Origin: Nonomuraea helvata
GTDB taxonomy: Bacteria; Actinomycetota; Actinomycetes; Streptosporangiales; Streptosporangiaceae
NCBI RefSeq assembly: GCF_039535785.1
Contig: NZ_BAAAXV010000001.1
Coordinates: 620,001 to 684,000, forward strand
Direction of reading: 5' to 3'
Length of the DNA: 64,000 nucleotides
Shown here: positions 55,718 to 63,588 of the stretch, piece by piece
How positions within the stretch are numbered: the stretch's first letter is position 1
Layout of the letters: every line of letters starts with the position of its first letter
Translations under genes and position numbers: made by a program
Notes under the pieces: generated by a model
Told to the model about the DNA's origin: nothing
Databases searched by the model: none
Seen by the model: the letters and a program-made list of their open reading frames with translations, nothing else

Positions 55718-55767
55718 GGACTTCGGTCCGTTTACTACACATGAAGATAGGGACTGCGGTCCGCTTA
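55718..55767. promoter_or_regulatory. Tandem palindromes upstream of azoR (candidate repressor operators)
   Basis: GGACTTCGGTCCGTTTA starts at 55718 and GGACTGCGGTCCGCTTA at 55751. Each core is a near-perfect palindrome and the copies are 33 bp apart (three helical turns) in the same orientation. They lie 18-67 bp upstream of the azoR start. Known azoR genes are controlled by MarR or HxlR proteins, so such a repressor is the likely binder. Confidence 0.65.
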
Positions 55768-55808
55768 GTCAACCTGCGCACAGAAGGTGCGTTCAGCACG
55801 CGGGGAAA

Positions 55809-57098
55809 CTACCGGCGGGGAGGGTCGATCCGGGCGCCGTCCAGGGTGAAGATCATCAACCGGGAGAGGTCCACGGCCACCTTGGCCGCGTCGCCGGCGC
55901 GCCAGACGGGGCGGTTGCCCAGGCGGACGATCAGGTCGGAGCGGCGGTGGATGCCGCTGTTCGGGTGCTGGCCCACCCTCTCCTGCTCCTGGTGCTCCTC
56001 CTCGCGTGACGACGAGGAGAAGATCCGCCGGACCAGCCCCGACAGCTTCCCGGACCCGTTCTTCTCGCCGTTGAGCCGCTGGCGCGGGTCCGGCGGCTCG
56101 GGCACCGGCATGGCGGGCATCCCGCACTCGATGTAGGCCAGCCACTCGTGCCCGTGGTACTCCAGCGCCCGCACCCGCCCGAAGAAGGACGGCCCCTCGT
56201 ACGACTCCGGCACCGGGGCCAGCCCGTCGGGCCGCAGGCCCACGAGCACCTGCCCGCCCGTGTGCTGCGAGATCGCGTACGCCCTCGGATCGCTCCACGG
56301 CAGCGTGAGCCGGTGCGGGCCGAAGTCGAGCATGACGTACTGATTCTGCGGCGTCCTGACACCCGCCGCCAACAGGTTCAGCTGCTGGGAATTGAGGAAC
56401 GCGGCGACGAAGGCGGTGGCTGGATCGTTGTAAATCTGGGCCGGCGTGCCGACGTCCTGGAGGACTCCCCTGTTCAGTATGGCGATCCTGTCGGCCAGCG
56501 TCAGGGCCTCCACCTGGTCGTGCGTGACGTAGATCGTGGTCACGCCGAGCGACCTGACCAGCGCCGAGATCTCCATGCGGAGCTCGGTACGCATGCCGGC
56601 GTCGAGGTTCGACAGCGGCTCGTCCATCAGGAACAGCTTGGGCTGCCGGACGATCGCCCGGCCCATCGCCACGCGCTGCCGCTGGCCGCCCGAGAGCGTG
56701 CCGGGGCGGCGGTCCAGGGTCTCGTCGATGTGCAAGGCCTTCGACAGCTCCGTCACGCGCTCCCGCACCATCGCCGGGTCCGACTTGGCGATCTCCAGCG
56801 GAAAGGCGATGTTCCCCCGCACGGTCCTGTGCGGATAGAGGGCGCCGTTCTGGAACACCATGGCCACGTCCCGATCGCGCGGGGCCAGGTGGTTGGCGAT
56901 CTGCCCGTCCAGCCAGAGGTCGCCCTCGGTGATCTCCTCCAGTCCCGCGATCATGCGGAGCAGCGTGGACTTACCGCATCCGGAGGGACCGAGGAGGACG
57001 AGGAACTCGCCGGCCTCCGCCCTAAGGCTCAGCCGGTCGACTGCGAGGTAGTCGCCCGGATACACCTTGGTCACTTTGTCGAGAACGACCGAGCTCAT
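55809..57098 (-). CDS. MsmK/UgpC-type ATPase of carbohydrate ABC importers
   Basis: A 429-residue ATPase: Walker A GPSGCGKST, Q-loop VFQNGALYPHRTV, signature LSGGQRQRVAMGRAIV, Walker B LFLMDEPLSNLD, H-loop THDQ, then a TOBE/MOP domain. Such ATPases energise several sugar importers at once; no permease or binding-protein gene is nearby, so it probably serves importers encoded elsewhere. An insertion of about 50 polar residues (PPDPRQRLNGEKNGSGKLSG, RRIFSSSSREEEHQEQER) interrupts the TOBE region near residue 340. ATG 57098 with AAGGTG upstream is chosen over an upstream frame extension. Divergent from the GH13 glucosidase. Confidence 0.92.
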   Translation of the reverse strand: MSSVVLDKVTKVYPGDYLAVDRLSLRAEAGEFLVLLGPSGCGKSTLLRMIAGLEEITEGDLWLDGQIANHLAPRDRDVAMVFQNGALYPHRTVRGNIAFPLEIAKSDPAMVRERVTELSKALHIDETLDRRPGTLSGGQRQRVAMGRAIVRQPKLFLMDEPLSNLDAGMRTELRMEISALVRSLGVTTIYVTHDQVEALTLADRIAILNRGVLQDVGTPAQIYNDPATAFVAAFLNSQQLNLLAAGVRTPQNQYVMLDFGPHRLTLPWSDPRAYAISQHTGGQVLVGLRPDGLAPVPESYEGPSFFGRVRALEYHGHEWLAYIECGMPAMPVPEPPDPRQRLNGEKNGSGKLSGLVRRIFSSSSREEEHQEQERVGQHPNSGIHRRSDLIVRLGNRPVWRAGDAAKVAVDLSRLMIFTLDGARIDPPRR

Positions 57099-57273
57099 GG
57101 GCCTACACCTTGCGCGCGTGTCACCTGTGACGAGGCTGATTGAAGAGGTAGTACATCGCGCCTTAACGGTACATGTCCACCCTTGACATAAAGAATCTCC
57201 TTCAAAGGGGTTTCGGTCGCGCGTTTTGGGGAGCCATAAGCCCGAATTTCCGTATTTCAGTGGTATGTAAGGG

Positions 57274-57294
57274 CTTGCGTAAACTTGCGGCAAG
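57274..57294. promoter_or_regulatory. Candidate LacI operator before the GH13 gene
   Basis: CTTGC-G-GCAAG (57284-57294) is a short palindrome with an additional CTTGCG half-site 10 bp upstream (57274). It lies 33 bp before the glucosidase start, and the LacI regulator is encoded in the same operon. CTTGC/GCAAG half-sites are common for LacI-family sugar repressors. Confidence 0.5.
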
Positions 57295-57326
57295 GGATTT
57301 CATGGTCGGGACCTTCAGGGGGGACT

Positions 57327-58796
57327 ATGACGGCATGGTGGCGGGACGCCGCGATCTACCAGGTGTACGTGCGCAGCTTCGCGGACGGCGACGGCGACGG
57401 GATCGGCGACCTGATCGGCGTTCGCGATCGCCTCCCCTACCTGGCGGGTCTGGGCGTGGACGCCGTCTGGCTGACGCCGTTCTACCCCTCCCCCATGGCC
57501 GATTTCGGGTACGACGTCGCCGACCACAGGGACGTGGACCCGCTCTTCGGAACGCTCGCCGACGCCAAGGCCCTCATCGACGACGCGCACGCCCTCGGGC
57601 TGCGGGTGATCGTGGACATCGTCCCCAACCACACCTCCTCGGCCCACCCCTGGTTCCAGCAGGCGTTACGCGGCGAGCAGCGCGATCGCTACATCTTCCG
57701 CGACCGGCCGAACGACTGGGAGTCGATCTTCGGCGGGCCGGCGTGGACTCAGGTCGAGGACGGGCAGTGGTACCTGCACCTGTTCGACCCCGCACAGCCC
57801 GACCTCAACTGGGACAACGACGAGGTGCGCGGCGAGTTCGAGTCGATCCTGCGGTTCTGGCTCGACCTGGGCGTCGACGGCTTCCGCGTGGACGTGGCGC
57901 ACGGCATGGTCAAGCCGCGCGACCTGCCGGACATCGGCCGCCCGGACCAGGCCAGGCTGGTCGGCAAGGAGCCGGTGCCGTACTTCGACAACGACGGCGT
58001 GCACGACATCCACCGCTCGTGGCGGCGCCTGCTCGACTCCTACCCCGGCGAGCGCATCGGCGTGGCCGAGGCGTGGGCGCCCACGGCCGAGCGGCTGGCG
58101 ATGTACGTCCGCCCGGACGAGTTGCACCAGGCGTTCAACTTCCACTACCTGTTCGCCCCGTGGGACGCGGCCGAGCTGAGGACGGCGATCGACTCCTCGC
58201 TCGCCACCGCCGCCTCGGTGGGCGCCCCGAGCACGTGGGTGCTGTCGAACCACGACGTCAAGCGGCACGTCACCCGCTACGGCAGCCTGGCCAGGGCCCG
58301 CGCCGCCGCGCTGCTGACGCTCGCGCTGCCCGGCTCGGTCTACGTCTACCAGGGTGAGGAGCTGGGCCTGCCGGAGGTGCTGGACCTGCCGCCCGAGGTG
58401 TGCCAGGACCCGCAGCGCCTGCGCGACGCCGACAGCGGCCGCGACGGCTGCCGCGTGCCGCTGCCCTGGACCCGTGAGCACGGCTGGCGGAACCCGTGGC
58501 TGCCGATCCCGGCGGACTGGGCCGAGCTGAGCGTCGAGGCCCAGGAAGGGGTGACCGGCTCGACGCTGGAGCTGTATCGGGCGGCGCTGCGGCTGCGGAG
58601 CGCGTTCGGCGGAGACCTGACCTGGCACGAGTCGCCGGGGGGCACGCTCGTGTTCTCCAGGGGCAGCCTGGTCTGTGCCGTCAACCTCACCGGGACGCCC
58701 GTGGACTTCGGGGTCGACGGGGAGCTCCTGCTGGCCTCGGATGTCCCTGGAGCAGGGGATTCGGCGGCGTGGTGGAAAGTAAAGTGTCAGGCATGA
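57327..58796 (+). CDS. GH13 alpha-glucosidase (oligo-1,6-glucosidase/trehalase-like subfamily)
   Basis: A 489-residue cytoplasmic glycoside hydrolase. Family motifs: VDIVPNHTSSAHPWF, nucleophile Asp in DGFRVDVAHGM, acid/base Glu in GVAEAWAP, and stabilising Asp in LSNHDVKRH. The start WWRDAAIYQVYVRSF and GDLIGVRDRLPYLAGLGVDA are typical of alpha-glucosidases acting on short oligosaccharides. GGGGGG precedes the ATG. The stop overlaps the LacI gene start (ATGA), so regulator and enzyme are coupled. The C-terminal domain looks somewhat short. Confidence 0.92.
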   Translation: MTAWWRDAAIYQVYVRSFADGDGDGIGDLIGVRDRLPYLAGLGVDAVWLTPFYPSPMADFGYDVADHRDVDPLFGTLADAKALIDDAHALGLRVIVDIVPNHTSSAHPWFQQALRGEQRDRYIFRDRPNDWESIFGGPAWTQVEDGQWYLHLFDPAQPDLNWDNDEVRGEFESILRFWLDLGVDGFRVDVAHGMVKPRDLPDIGRPDQARLVGKEPVPYFDNDGVHDIHRSWRRLLDSYPGERIGVAEAWAPTAERLAMYVRPDELHQAFNFHYLFAPWDAAELRTAIDSSLATAASVGAPSTWVLSNHDVKRHVTRYGSLARARAAALLTLALPGSVYVYQGEELGLPEVLDLPPEVCQDPQRLRDADSGRDGCRVPLPWTREHGWRNPWLPIPADWAELSVEAQEGVTGSTLELYRAALRLRSAFGGDLTWHESPGGTLVFSRGSLVCAVNLTGTPVDFGVDGELLLASDVPGAGDSAAWWKVKCQA

Positions 58797-59818
58797 ACGG
58801 TCACGCTCGCCTAGCCGACATCGCCGCCCAGGCCGGGGTGAGTGAGGCCACGGTCAGCAGGGTGCTCAACGGCAAGCCCGGTGTCTCGGCCGCCACCCGC
58901 CAGTCGGTGATGGCCGCGCTCGACCTCATGGGCTACGAGCGCCCGCCCCGGCTGCGGCAGCGCAGCAACGGGCTGGTCGGTCTGGTGACGCCGGAGCTGG
59001 ACAACCCGATCTTCCCCGCGTTCGCGCAGGCCATCGAGAAGGCGCTGACCCAGCACGGCTACACACCCGTGCTCTGCACCCAGCTGCCCGGCGGCGCGCC
59101 GGAGGACGAGTTCACCGAGCTGCTGGTCGATCGCGGCGTGAGCGGCATCGTGTTCGTCTCGGGCCTGCACGCCGACACGACCGCGCGCATGGACCGCTAC
59201 ACCCGGCTGACCGACCGCGGGCTGCCGATCGTGCTCGTCGACGGCTACAGCGAGCACATCGACGCGCCCTTCATCTCGCCCGACGACCGCCTGGCCGCCC
59301 GGCTGTCCGTGCAGCACCTGGTCGACCTCGGCCACGAGCGCATCGGGCTCGCGCAGGGACCGCGCAGGTTCGTGCCGGTGATCAGGAAGATCGAGGGCTA
59401 CAAGCAGGCCATGGCGCAGCTGCTCGGCGCCACCGACGTCGACGAGCTGATCGCCCACTCGCTGTTCTCCGTCGAGGGCGGGCAGGCGGCCGCCGCGCAG
59501 CTGCTGTCGCGCGGCTGCACCGGCATCGTGTGCGCGAGCGACCTGATGGCGCTGGGCGCGATCCGCGCCTGCAGGGAGAGGGGGCTGTCCGTGCCGGGAG
59601 ACGTGTCCGTGGTCGGGTTCGACGACTCGCCGCTGATCGCGTTCACCGACCCGCCGCTGACCACCGTACGCAAGCCGATCGGCGCGATGGCCTCGGCGGC
59701 CGTGCAGACGCTGCTCGAAGAGGTGAACGGCGCCCCCGCCAAGCACGTCGAGCTGATCTTCCAGCCGGAGCTGGTCGTCCGCGGCTCCACCGGCTCAGGC
59801 CCCCTGGTCAACCGGTGA
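58793..59818 (+). CDS. LacI-family transcriptional regulator
   Basis: A 341-residue repressor. HTH at residues 5-27 (LADIAAQAGVSEATVSRVLN, then GKPGVS) followed by the periplasmic-binding-like sugar-sensing domain (GLVGLVTPELDNPIFPAFAQ, IVLVDGYSEHIDAPFISPDD, VVGFDDSPLIAFTDPPLTTV). The ATG overlaps the glucosidase stop by four bases. It probably represses the glucosidase operon through the CTTGC-type site upstream. Its stop codon falls in the first bases of repeat element B. Confidence 0.95.
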   Translation: MNGHARLADIAAQAGVSEATVSRVLNGKPGVSAATRQSVMAALDLMGYERPPRLRQRSNGLVGLVTPELDNPIFPAFAQAIEKALTQHGYTPVLCTQLPGGAPEDEFTELLVDRGVSGIVFVSGLHADTTARMDRYTRLTDRGLPIVLVDGYSEHIDAPFISPDDRLAARLSVQHLVDLGHERIGLAQGPRRFVPVIRKIEGYKQAMAQLLGATDVDELIAHSLFSVEGGQAAAAQLLSRGCTGIVCASDLMALGAIRACRERGLSVPGDVSVVGFDDSPLIAFTDPPLTTVRKPIGAMASAAVQTLLEEVNGAPAKHVELIFQPELVVRGSTGSGPLVNR

Positions 59819-59926
59819 GGGAGCGCCGTTGCCTGGACTGAGGAGCGGCGGGAGCGCAGCGACCAGAGCGACGAGGGAAGGCAACGGCTCAGCAGCGACC
59901 GAGCCCGCCTCTGCGGAGCAGAGGCC
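59817..59926 (+). repeat. Repeat element B (two hairpins; partner of the element at 19800-19903)
   Basis: About 110 bp with the same order of motifs as element A. Stem 1 pairs GCCGTTGCCT (59825-59834) with AGGCAACGGC (59879-59888); compared with A, two C-G pairs became T-A pairs, so pairing is kept. Stem 2 is identical to A (GCCTCTGC-GGA-GCAGAGGC, 59907-59925). Here the element fills the whole gap between the LacI and PfkB genes, and the 3' arm of stem 2 (AGAGG) overlaps the place of the PfkB ribosome site. Confidence 0.75.
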
Positions 59927-60808
59927 ATGAACACGATGAGGCGCGACATTCTGATCCTCGGCGGTTCCGGCGTGGACACGACGGTGTACGTGCCGGAGCT
60001 GCCGCTGCCGTACCAGGACACCTACCACGTGCCGCCGGTCGTCGACCGGATCGGCAACACCGGCGCGGGCGTCGCGCTGGGCTGCCACGCCCTCGGGCTG
60101 GGCGTCGCCTTCGCCGACCTGATCGGCGACGACCCGCAGGGCGCGCTCGTCCGCCACGCACTGCGCGAGATCGACTGCTCCTGGGGGCCGGCCGCGGCGG
60201 GCACCCGGCGCAGCGTCCTGCTCGTCGGCCCCGACGGCCGCCGCACCTCGCTCCACGACCCGAAGCACACGTCCGGCGAGCGCATGCCGCGCGAGCTGTA
60301 CGCGAACGTGCGCGCCAGGAACGTCCACGTGTCGATCATGGATTTCTGCCGCCACGTCTACCCCGACCTCGACGGCACCCACATCTCCACCGACCTGCAC
60401 GACTGGGACGGCCTCAACGACTACCACAAGGACTTCGCCTACCGGTCGGACCTGGTGTTCCTGTCGGCCGCCGCCCTCGCGGACCCCGAGGCGACGATGC
60501 GTGACATCCTCGCGCGCGGCCGGGCCCACACGGTCGTGTGCATGCGCGGGGCCGACGGCTGTATCGTCCTGACGCGCGACTCCGAGCCGCGCGCGTTCCC
60601 GGCCGTGCCGCTGCCCGGCCCGGTGGCCGACAGCAACGGCGCGGGCGACGCGTTCGTCTCCGGCTTCCTGTACGGCACGGTGCGGGCGCGGTCGCTGGAG
60701 GAGTGCGTACGGCTGGGGTCCATCGCGGGCGCGCACGCCTGCACGGTCTCCGGCACCCACGAGTCCCCGATCACCGAGTCCCTGCTGCTGGCTAGGTTTT
60801 CGCGGTAG
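59927..60808 (+). CDS. PfkB-family carbohydrate kinase
   Basis: A 293-residue sugar kinase: N-terminal ILILGGSGVDTTVYVPELP, the substrate-binding NTGAGVALGCHALGLGVAF, and the ATP-binding/catalytic signature VADSNGAGDAFVSGFLYG with the base Asp in GAGDAF. The start may be ATG 59927 or ATG 59936; the only Shine-Dalgarno-like sequence (GAGG, 59921-59924) is in hairpin 2 of repeat element B and suits the second start better. It follows glucosidase and LacI genes, so it may phosphorylate a sugar released by that pathway. Its end overlaps the convergent MFS gene by 17 bp. Confidence 0.92.
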   Translation: MNTMRRDILILGGSGVDTTVYVPELPLPYQDTYHVPPVVDRIGNTGAGVALGCHALGLGVAFADLIGDDPQGALVRHALREIDCSWGPAAAGTRRSVLLVGPDGRRTSLHDPKHTSGERMPRELYANVRARNVHVSIMDFCRHVYPDLDGTHISTDLHDWDGLNDYHKDFAYRSDLVFLSAAALADPEATMRDILARGRAHTVVCMRGADGCIVLTRDSEPRAFPAVPLPGPVADSNGAGDAFVSGFLYGTVRARSLEECVRLGSIAGAHACTVSGTHESPITESLLLARFSR

Positions 60809-62021
60809 ACGGCTGGTCCAGCTCCCGCCAGGCCCGGCAGACGAACGGCGGGATGGACGCGATCAGGTAGACGCTGGTGAAGGCGTACAGGGTGTTCGTG
60901 AGTCCGGTCAGTTCGGTGAGCGAGCCGGCCAGCAGGCCGCCGAGCGGCATGGCCGCGTAGGCGGCGGCCGTCATGGCGCTGAGCGCCCGCGCTCTCAGCC
61001 GGGCGGGGATGCGGTCGAACTGGATCACGCCGAGAATGGGGTTGATCGCGCCGGCCGCGAATCCGGAGAGGGCGGCCACGCCGAGCGCCACCGGGAACGG
61101 CGCGCCGAGGGCCAGCACCAGCACGCGCGGGACGCCGGCGATGAGGAAGCACCAGCCGTAGGTCAGCCGCGTGGGTAATCGGCCGCCGGCCGCGCCGTAG
61201 ACGATGGTCCCGGCCACCGCCCCCGCCCCGAGCCCGCCGGTGAGCAGGCCGAACGCGCGGGGGTCGCCAGCCACGTCGCGGGCGTACAGCGCCAGCAGCA
61301 CCTGCGTCACGCCCGTGTCGAGCATGTTGACGACCACGATCATCCCGGTGGCGCTCACCTGCAGCCGGTCGCGCCAGAGGAATGTCAGCCCGTCGCGCAG
61401 GTCGCGCAGGTAGCCGCCGGATTCGCGTTCTCCCGTGTCGATGTGCGGGACCCCGGCGGAGATGAGCAGCGCGGACAGCAGGAAGGTGACGCCGTCGACG
61501 ATGAGGAGCGTGCTGGGCCCCGCCCAGAGGATGAGGATCCCGGCGAGCGGGGCGCCCACCATCGTCGCGCCGCGGTTGACGCCGTCGTACGCCGCCGTCG
61601 CCCGGCTGATGCGCACGCGCCCGAGCGCCGACAGGTCGGGCAGCATGGCCTTGCGCGCCGTCTCTCCCGGGGTGGCCGCCAGCCACCGTACGAACAGGAG
61701 CAGCAGCAGGATCGGATAGGAGAGCCCGGTCGTCAGCGACAGCGCGGGAATGGCGAGCACGACGAGGCCGCTCGTCAGGTCGGACAGCACGCTCGCCCAG
61801 CGGAACCCCAGCAGGTCCACCAGCGTGCCGCCGAACGCGGCCGATATGACGATCGGGAAGGTGGTGGCGAAGGCGGCCAGCCCCGTGAGGCCGGCGCTTC
61901 CCGTGCTCTCCAGGACGAACCACGGGACGGCGAGCATGGAGAGCACGTTTCCGGTGACGGAAAGGGCGTTGGCGGCCAGCAAGGTGATGAATGGACGCCT
62001 CACGCGCAATAGCCCCCGCAA
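60792..62021 (-). CDS. MFS exporter, EntS/MefA-like (MFS_3 type)
   Basis: A 409-residue 12-helix transporter of the group that includes macrolide-efflux and siderophore exporters (FITLLAANALSVTGNVLSML, LGFRWASVLSDLTSGLVVLA, RATAAYDGVNRGATMVGAPL, IPARLRARALSAMTAAAYAA). TTG 62021 preceded by GGGAG is taken as start, but GTG 62003 is a fair alternative. It converges with the PfkB gene and is followed on the left by no other gene on its strand. Substrate unknown. Confidence 0.88.
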   Translation of the reverse strand: MRGLLRVRRPFITLLAANALSVTGNVLSMLAVPWFVLESTGSAGLTGLAAFATTFPIVISAAFGGTLVDLLGFRWASVLSDLTSGLVVLAIPALSLTTGLSYPILLLLLFVRWLAATPGETARKAMLPDLSALGRVRISRATAAYDGVNRGATMVGAPLAGILILWAGPSTLLIVDGVTFLLSALLISAGVPHIDTGERESGGYLRDLRDGLTFLWRDRLQVSATGMIVVVNMLDTGVTQVLLALYARDVAGDPRAFGLLTGGLGAGAVAGTIVYGAAGGRLPTRLTYGWCFLIAGVPRVLVLALGAPFPVALGVAALSGFAAGAINPILGVIQFDRIPARLRARALSAMTAAAYAAMPLGGLLAGSLTELTGLTNTLYAFTSVYLIASIPPFVCRAWRELDQPSTAKT

Positions 62022-62104
62022 CGTCTCCCGCTTCAGCGTTCCTCACGCTCGGCCCGCGGTCAAGGGAGAAGGGTGGCGCTTCTCTCGCGGCGCGGCGGTC
62101 GGGT

Positions 62105-63166
62105 TCAGCGGGTGCGGTGGGCGGACAGGGTGGCGTGGTGGTCGGCGCCGTCCGGGCCGTACGGGTCGGTGTGGACGGTGGCGGCCTTCAGCCGTGGCAG
62201 GTCGTGGATAAGGCGGTGCTCGGCCTCCACCGCCACCGCGTGCGCGTCCACCACCGACATGCCGTGGTCCACAAGGATCTCCACCTCGGCGTGCAGGGCG
62301 TGGCCGATCCAGCGCAGTCGTACGGAGCCGACCCGCCGCACCCCGTCCACCGCGGCCAGGATGCGTTCAGCGGTGTCCACGAGGGCGGGGTCCACGGCGT
62401 CCATGAGCCGGTGGTAGATCTCGCGGGCGGCGTCGCGCAGCACGAAGCAGATGGCGAACGTGATCAGCAGTCCCACGACCGGGTCGGCGAGAGGGAAGCC
62501 GAGCGCGGCGCCGCCCGCGCCCAGGAGGACGGCCAGGGAGGTGAAGCCGTCGGTCCTGGCGTGCAGGCCGTCGGCCACCAGCGCGGCCGAGCCGATCTCC
62601 CTGCCCACCTTGATCCGGTATCGAGCCACCCACTCGTTGCCCGCGAACCCGACCAGGGCCGCCCCCGCCACCCAGCCCACGGCCCTGACGTCCTGGGGGT
62701 TCAGCAGCCGGATGACGGCCTCGTACCCGGCGAAGGCCGCCGAGGCGGCGATCAGCAGGACGATGGCGATGCCCGCGAGGTCCTCGGCCCTGCCGTACCC
62801 GTAGGTGAAGCGGCGGGTGGCGGCGCGGCGGCCGAGGGAGAACGCGATCGCCAGCGGGACGGCAGTGAGGGCGTCGGCCAGGTTGTGCAGGGTGTCGCCG
62901 AGCAGTGCGACCGAGCCGGAGGCCACGACGATCACCGCCTGGACGGCGGCGGTGGCCATCAGGACGGCGAACGAGACGGCCAGCACGCGCATGCCACGGC
63001 TGCTGGACTCCAGCGCGGCGTCGGTCTTGTCGGCGCTGTCGTGGCTGTGCGTCCGGAACAGGCCGTGGACCATGCGCCCGAATCTCCCCGCCGACCCCGG
63101 ATGCCCGTGCCCGTGCCCGTGCCCATGTCCGTGCCCGTGCCCTCGAAGGTCCCGCTGGTCAGCCAT
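62105..63166 (-). CDS. Cation diffusion facilitator (CDF) metal exporter with His tract
   Basis: A 353-residue zinc/cobalt/other divalent metal exporter. The N-terminus has an alternating Gly-His run (GHGHGHGHGHGHGHP) for metal binding, encoded by a hexanucleotide repeat. Six helices follow, with the CDF metal site motifs HNLAD (GDTLHNLADALT) and HARTD (DGLHARTDGF), and a C-terminal cytoplasmic metal-binding domain rich in His (HALHAEVEILVDHGM, HHATLSAHRTR). ATG 63166 has GAGGG upstream. It is divergent from an ArsR-family metal sensor 49 bp away, a typical metal-efflux pair. Confidence 0.95.
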   Translation of the reverse strand: MADQRDLRGHGHGHGHGHGHGHPGSAGRFGRMVHGLFRTHSHDSADKTDAALESSSRGMRVLAVSFAVLMATAAVQAVIVVASGSVALLGDTLHNLADALTAVPLAIAFSLGRRAATRRFTYGYGRAEDLAGIAIVLLIAASAAFAGYEAVIRLLNPQDVRAVGWVAGAALVGFAGNEWVARYRIKVGREIGSAALVADGLHARTDGFTSLAVLLGAGGAALGFPLADPVVGLLITFAICFVLRDAAREIYHRLMDAVDPALVDTAERILAAVDGVRRVGSVRLRWIGHALHAEVEILVDHGMSVVDAHAVAVEAEHRLIHDLPRLKAATVHTDPYGPDGADHHATLSAHRTR

Positions 63167-63201
63167 GGCATCCCTCGCTTGCGCTCTTCGTCCGTTCTGA
63201 C

Positions 63202-63218
63202 CATGATATGTAGTCATG
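63202..63218. promoter_or_regulatory. Inverted repeat overlapping the ArsR start codon (candidate operator)
   Basis: CATGATATGTAGTCATG has 5-bp perfect arms (CATGA/TCATG) around a 7-base centre. Its last three bases are the ATG of the arsR gene, and it lies 36 bp before the divergent CDF start. Autorepression and control of the exporter from one site is typical of ArsR/SmtB sensors. Confidence 0.6.
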
Positions 63219-63572
63219 TACGCACGCGACAACGTCTCAGGTGCCAACCGGTCGCAGGAGCAACCCACTCCCGCCCAGGTGAACGCGGCCGTGGACGCGT
63301 TCCGCATGCTCAGCGACGGCACCCGGCTGCGGCTGATGTGGTTGCTGTCGTCAGACGAGCAGGATGTGAACTCGCTTGCCCAGGCGGTCGGCGTGCCGCG
63401 GCCGTCGGTGTCGCAGCATCTGGCCAAGCTCAGGCTGGCGGGGCTGGTGGACACCCGCAGGGACGGACGTCGCGTGCTCTACCGGGCACGCGACTCCCAC
63501 GTACGGGCGCTCATCGCCGAGGCGCTGTTCCACGCCGACCATGAGGTGTCAGGCCGGTCCCGCCACAACTGA
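63216..63572 (+). CDS. ArsR/SmtB-family metal-sensing repressor
   Basis: A 118-residue winged-helix repressor: FRMLSDGTRLRLMWLLSSDE, QDVNSLAQAVGVPRPSVSQH with LAKLRLAGLVDTRRDGRRVLY. The C-terminal helix carries D-x-H and H-x-x-H-like ligands (RDSHVRALIAEALFHADHE), as in zinc sensors with alpha-5 sites, so Zn(II), Co(II) or Ni(II) are likely effectors. No Shine-Dalgarno precedes the ATG and an operator-like palindrome covers it, suggesting a leaderless mRNA. It is divergent from the CDF exporter it presumably controls. Confidence 0.92.
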   Translation: MYARDNVSGANRSQEQPTPAQVNAAVDAFRMLSDGTRLRLMWLLSSDEQDVNSLAQAVGVPRPSVSQHLAKLRLAGLVDTRRDGRRVLYRARDSHVRALIAEALFHADHEVSGRSRHN

Positions 63573-63588
63573 GCGGGGATGAGGACGA

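Noticed and set aside
57099..57326. Riboswitch or RNA leader in the AT-richer gap before the glucosidase
   Set aside because: No consistent stem pattern of a known riboswitch; a LacI operator and promoters explain the gap.
63105..63155. Hexanucleotide repeat (GCCCGT/GCCCAT) as a possible repeat element
   Set aside because: It encodes the Gly-His tract of the CDF exporter in frame, a common metal-binding feature.
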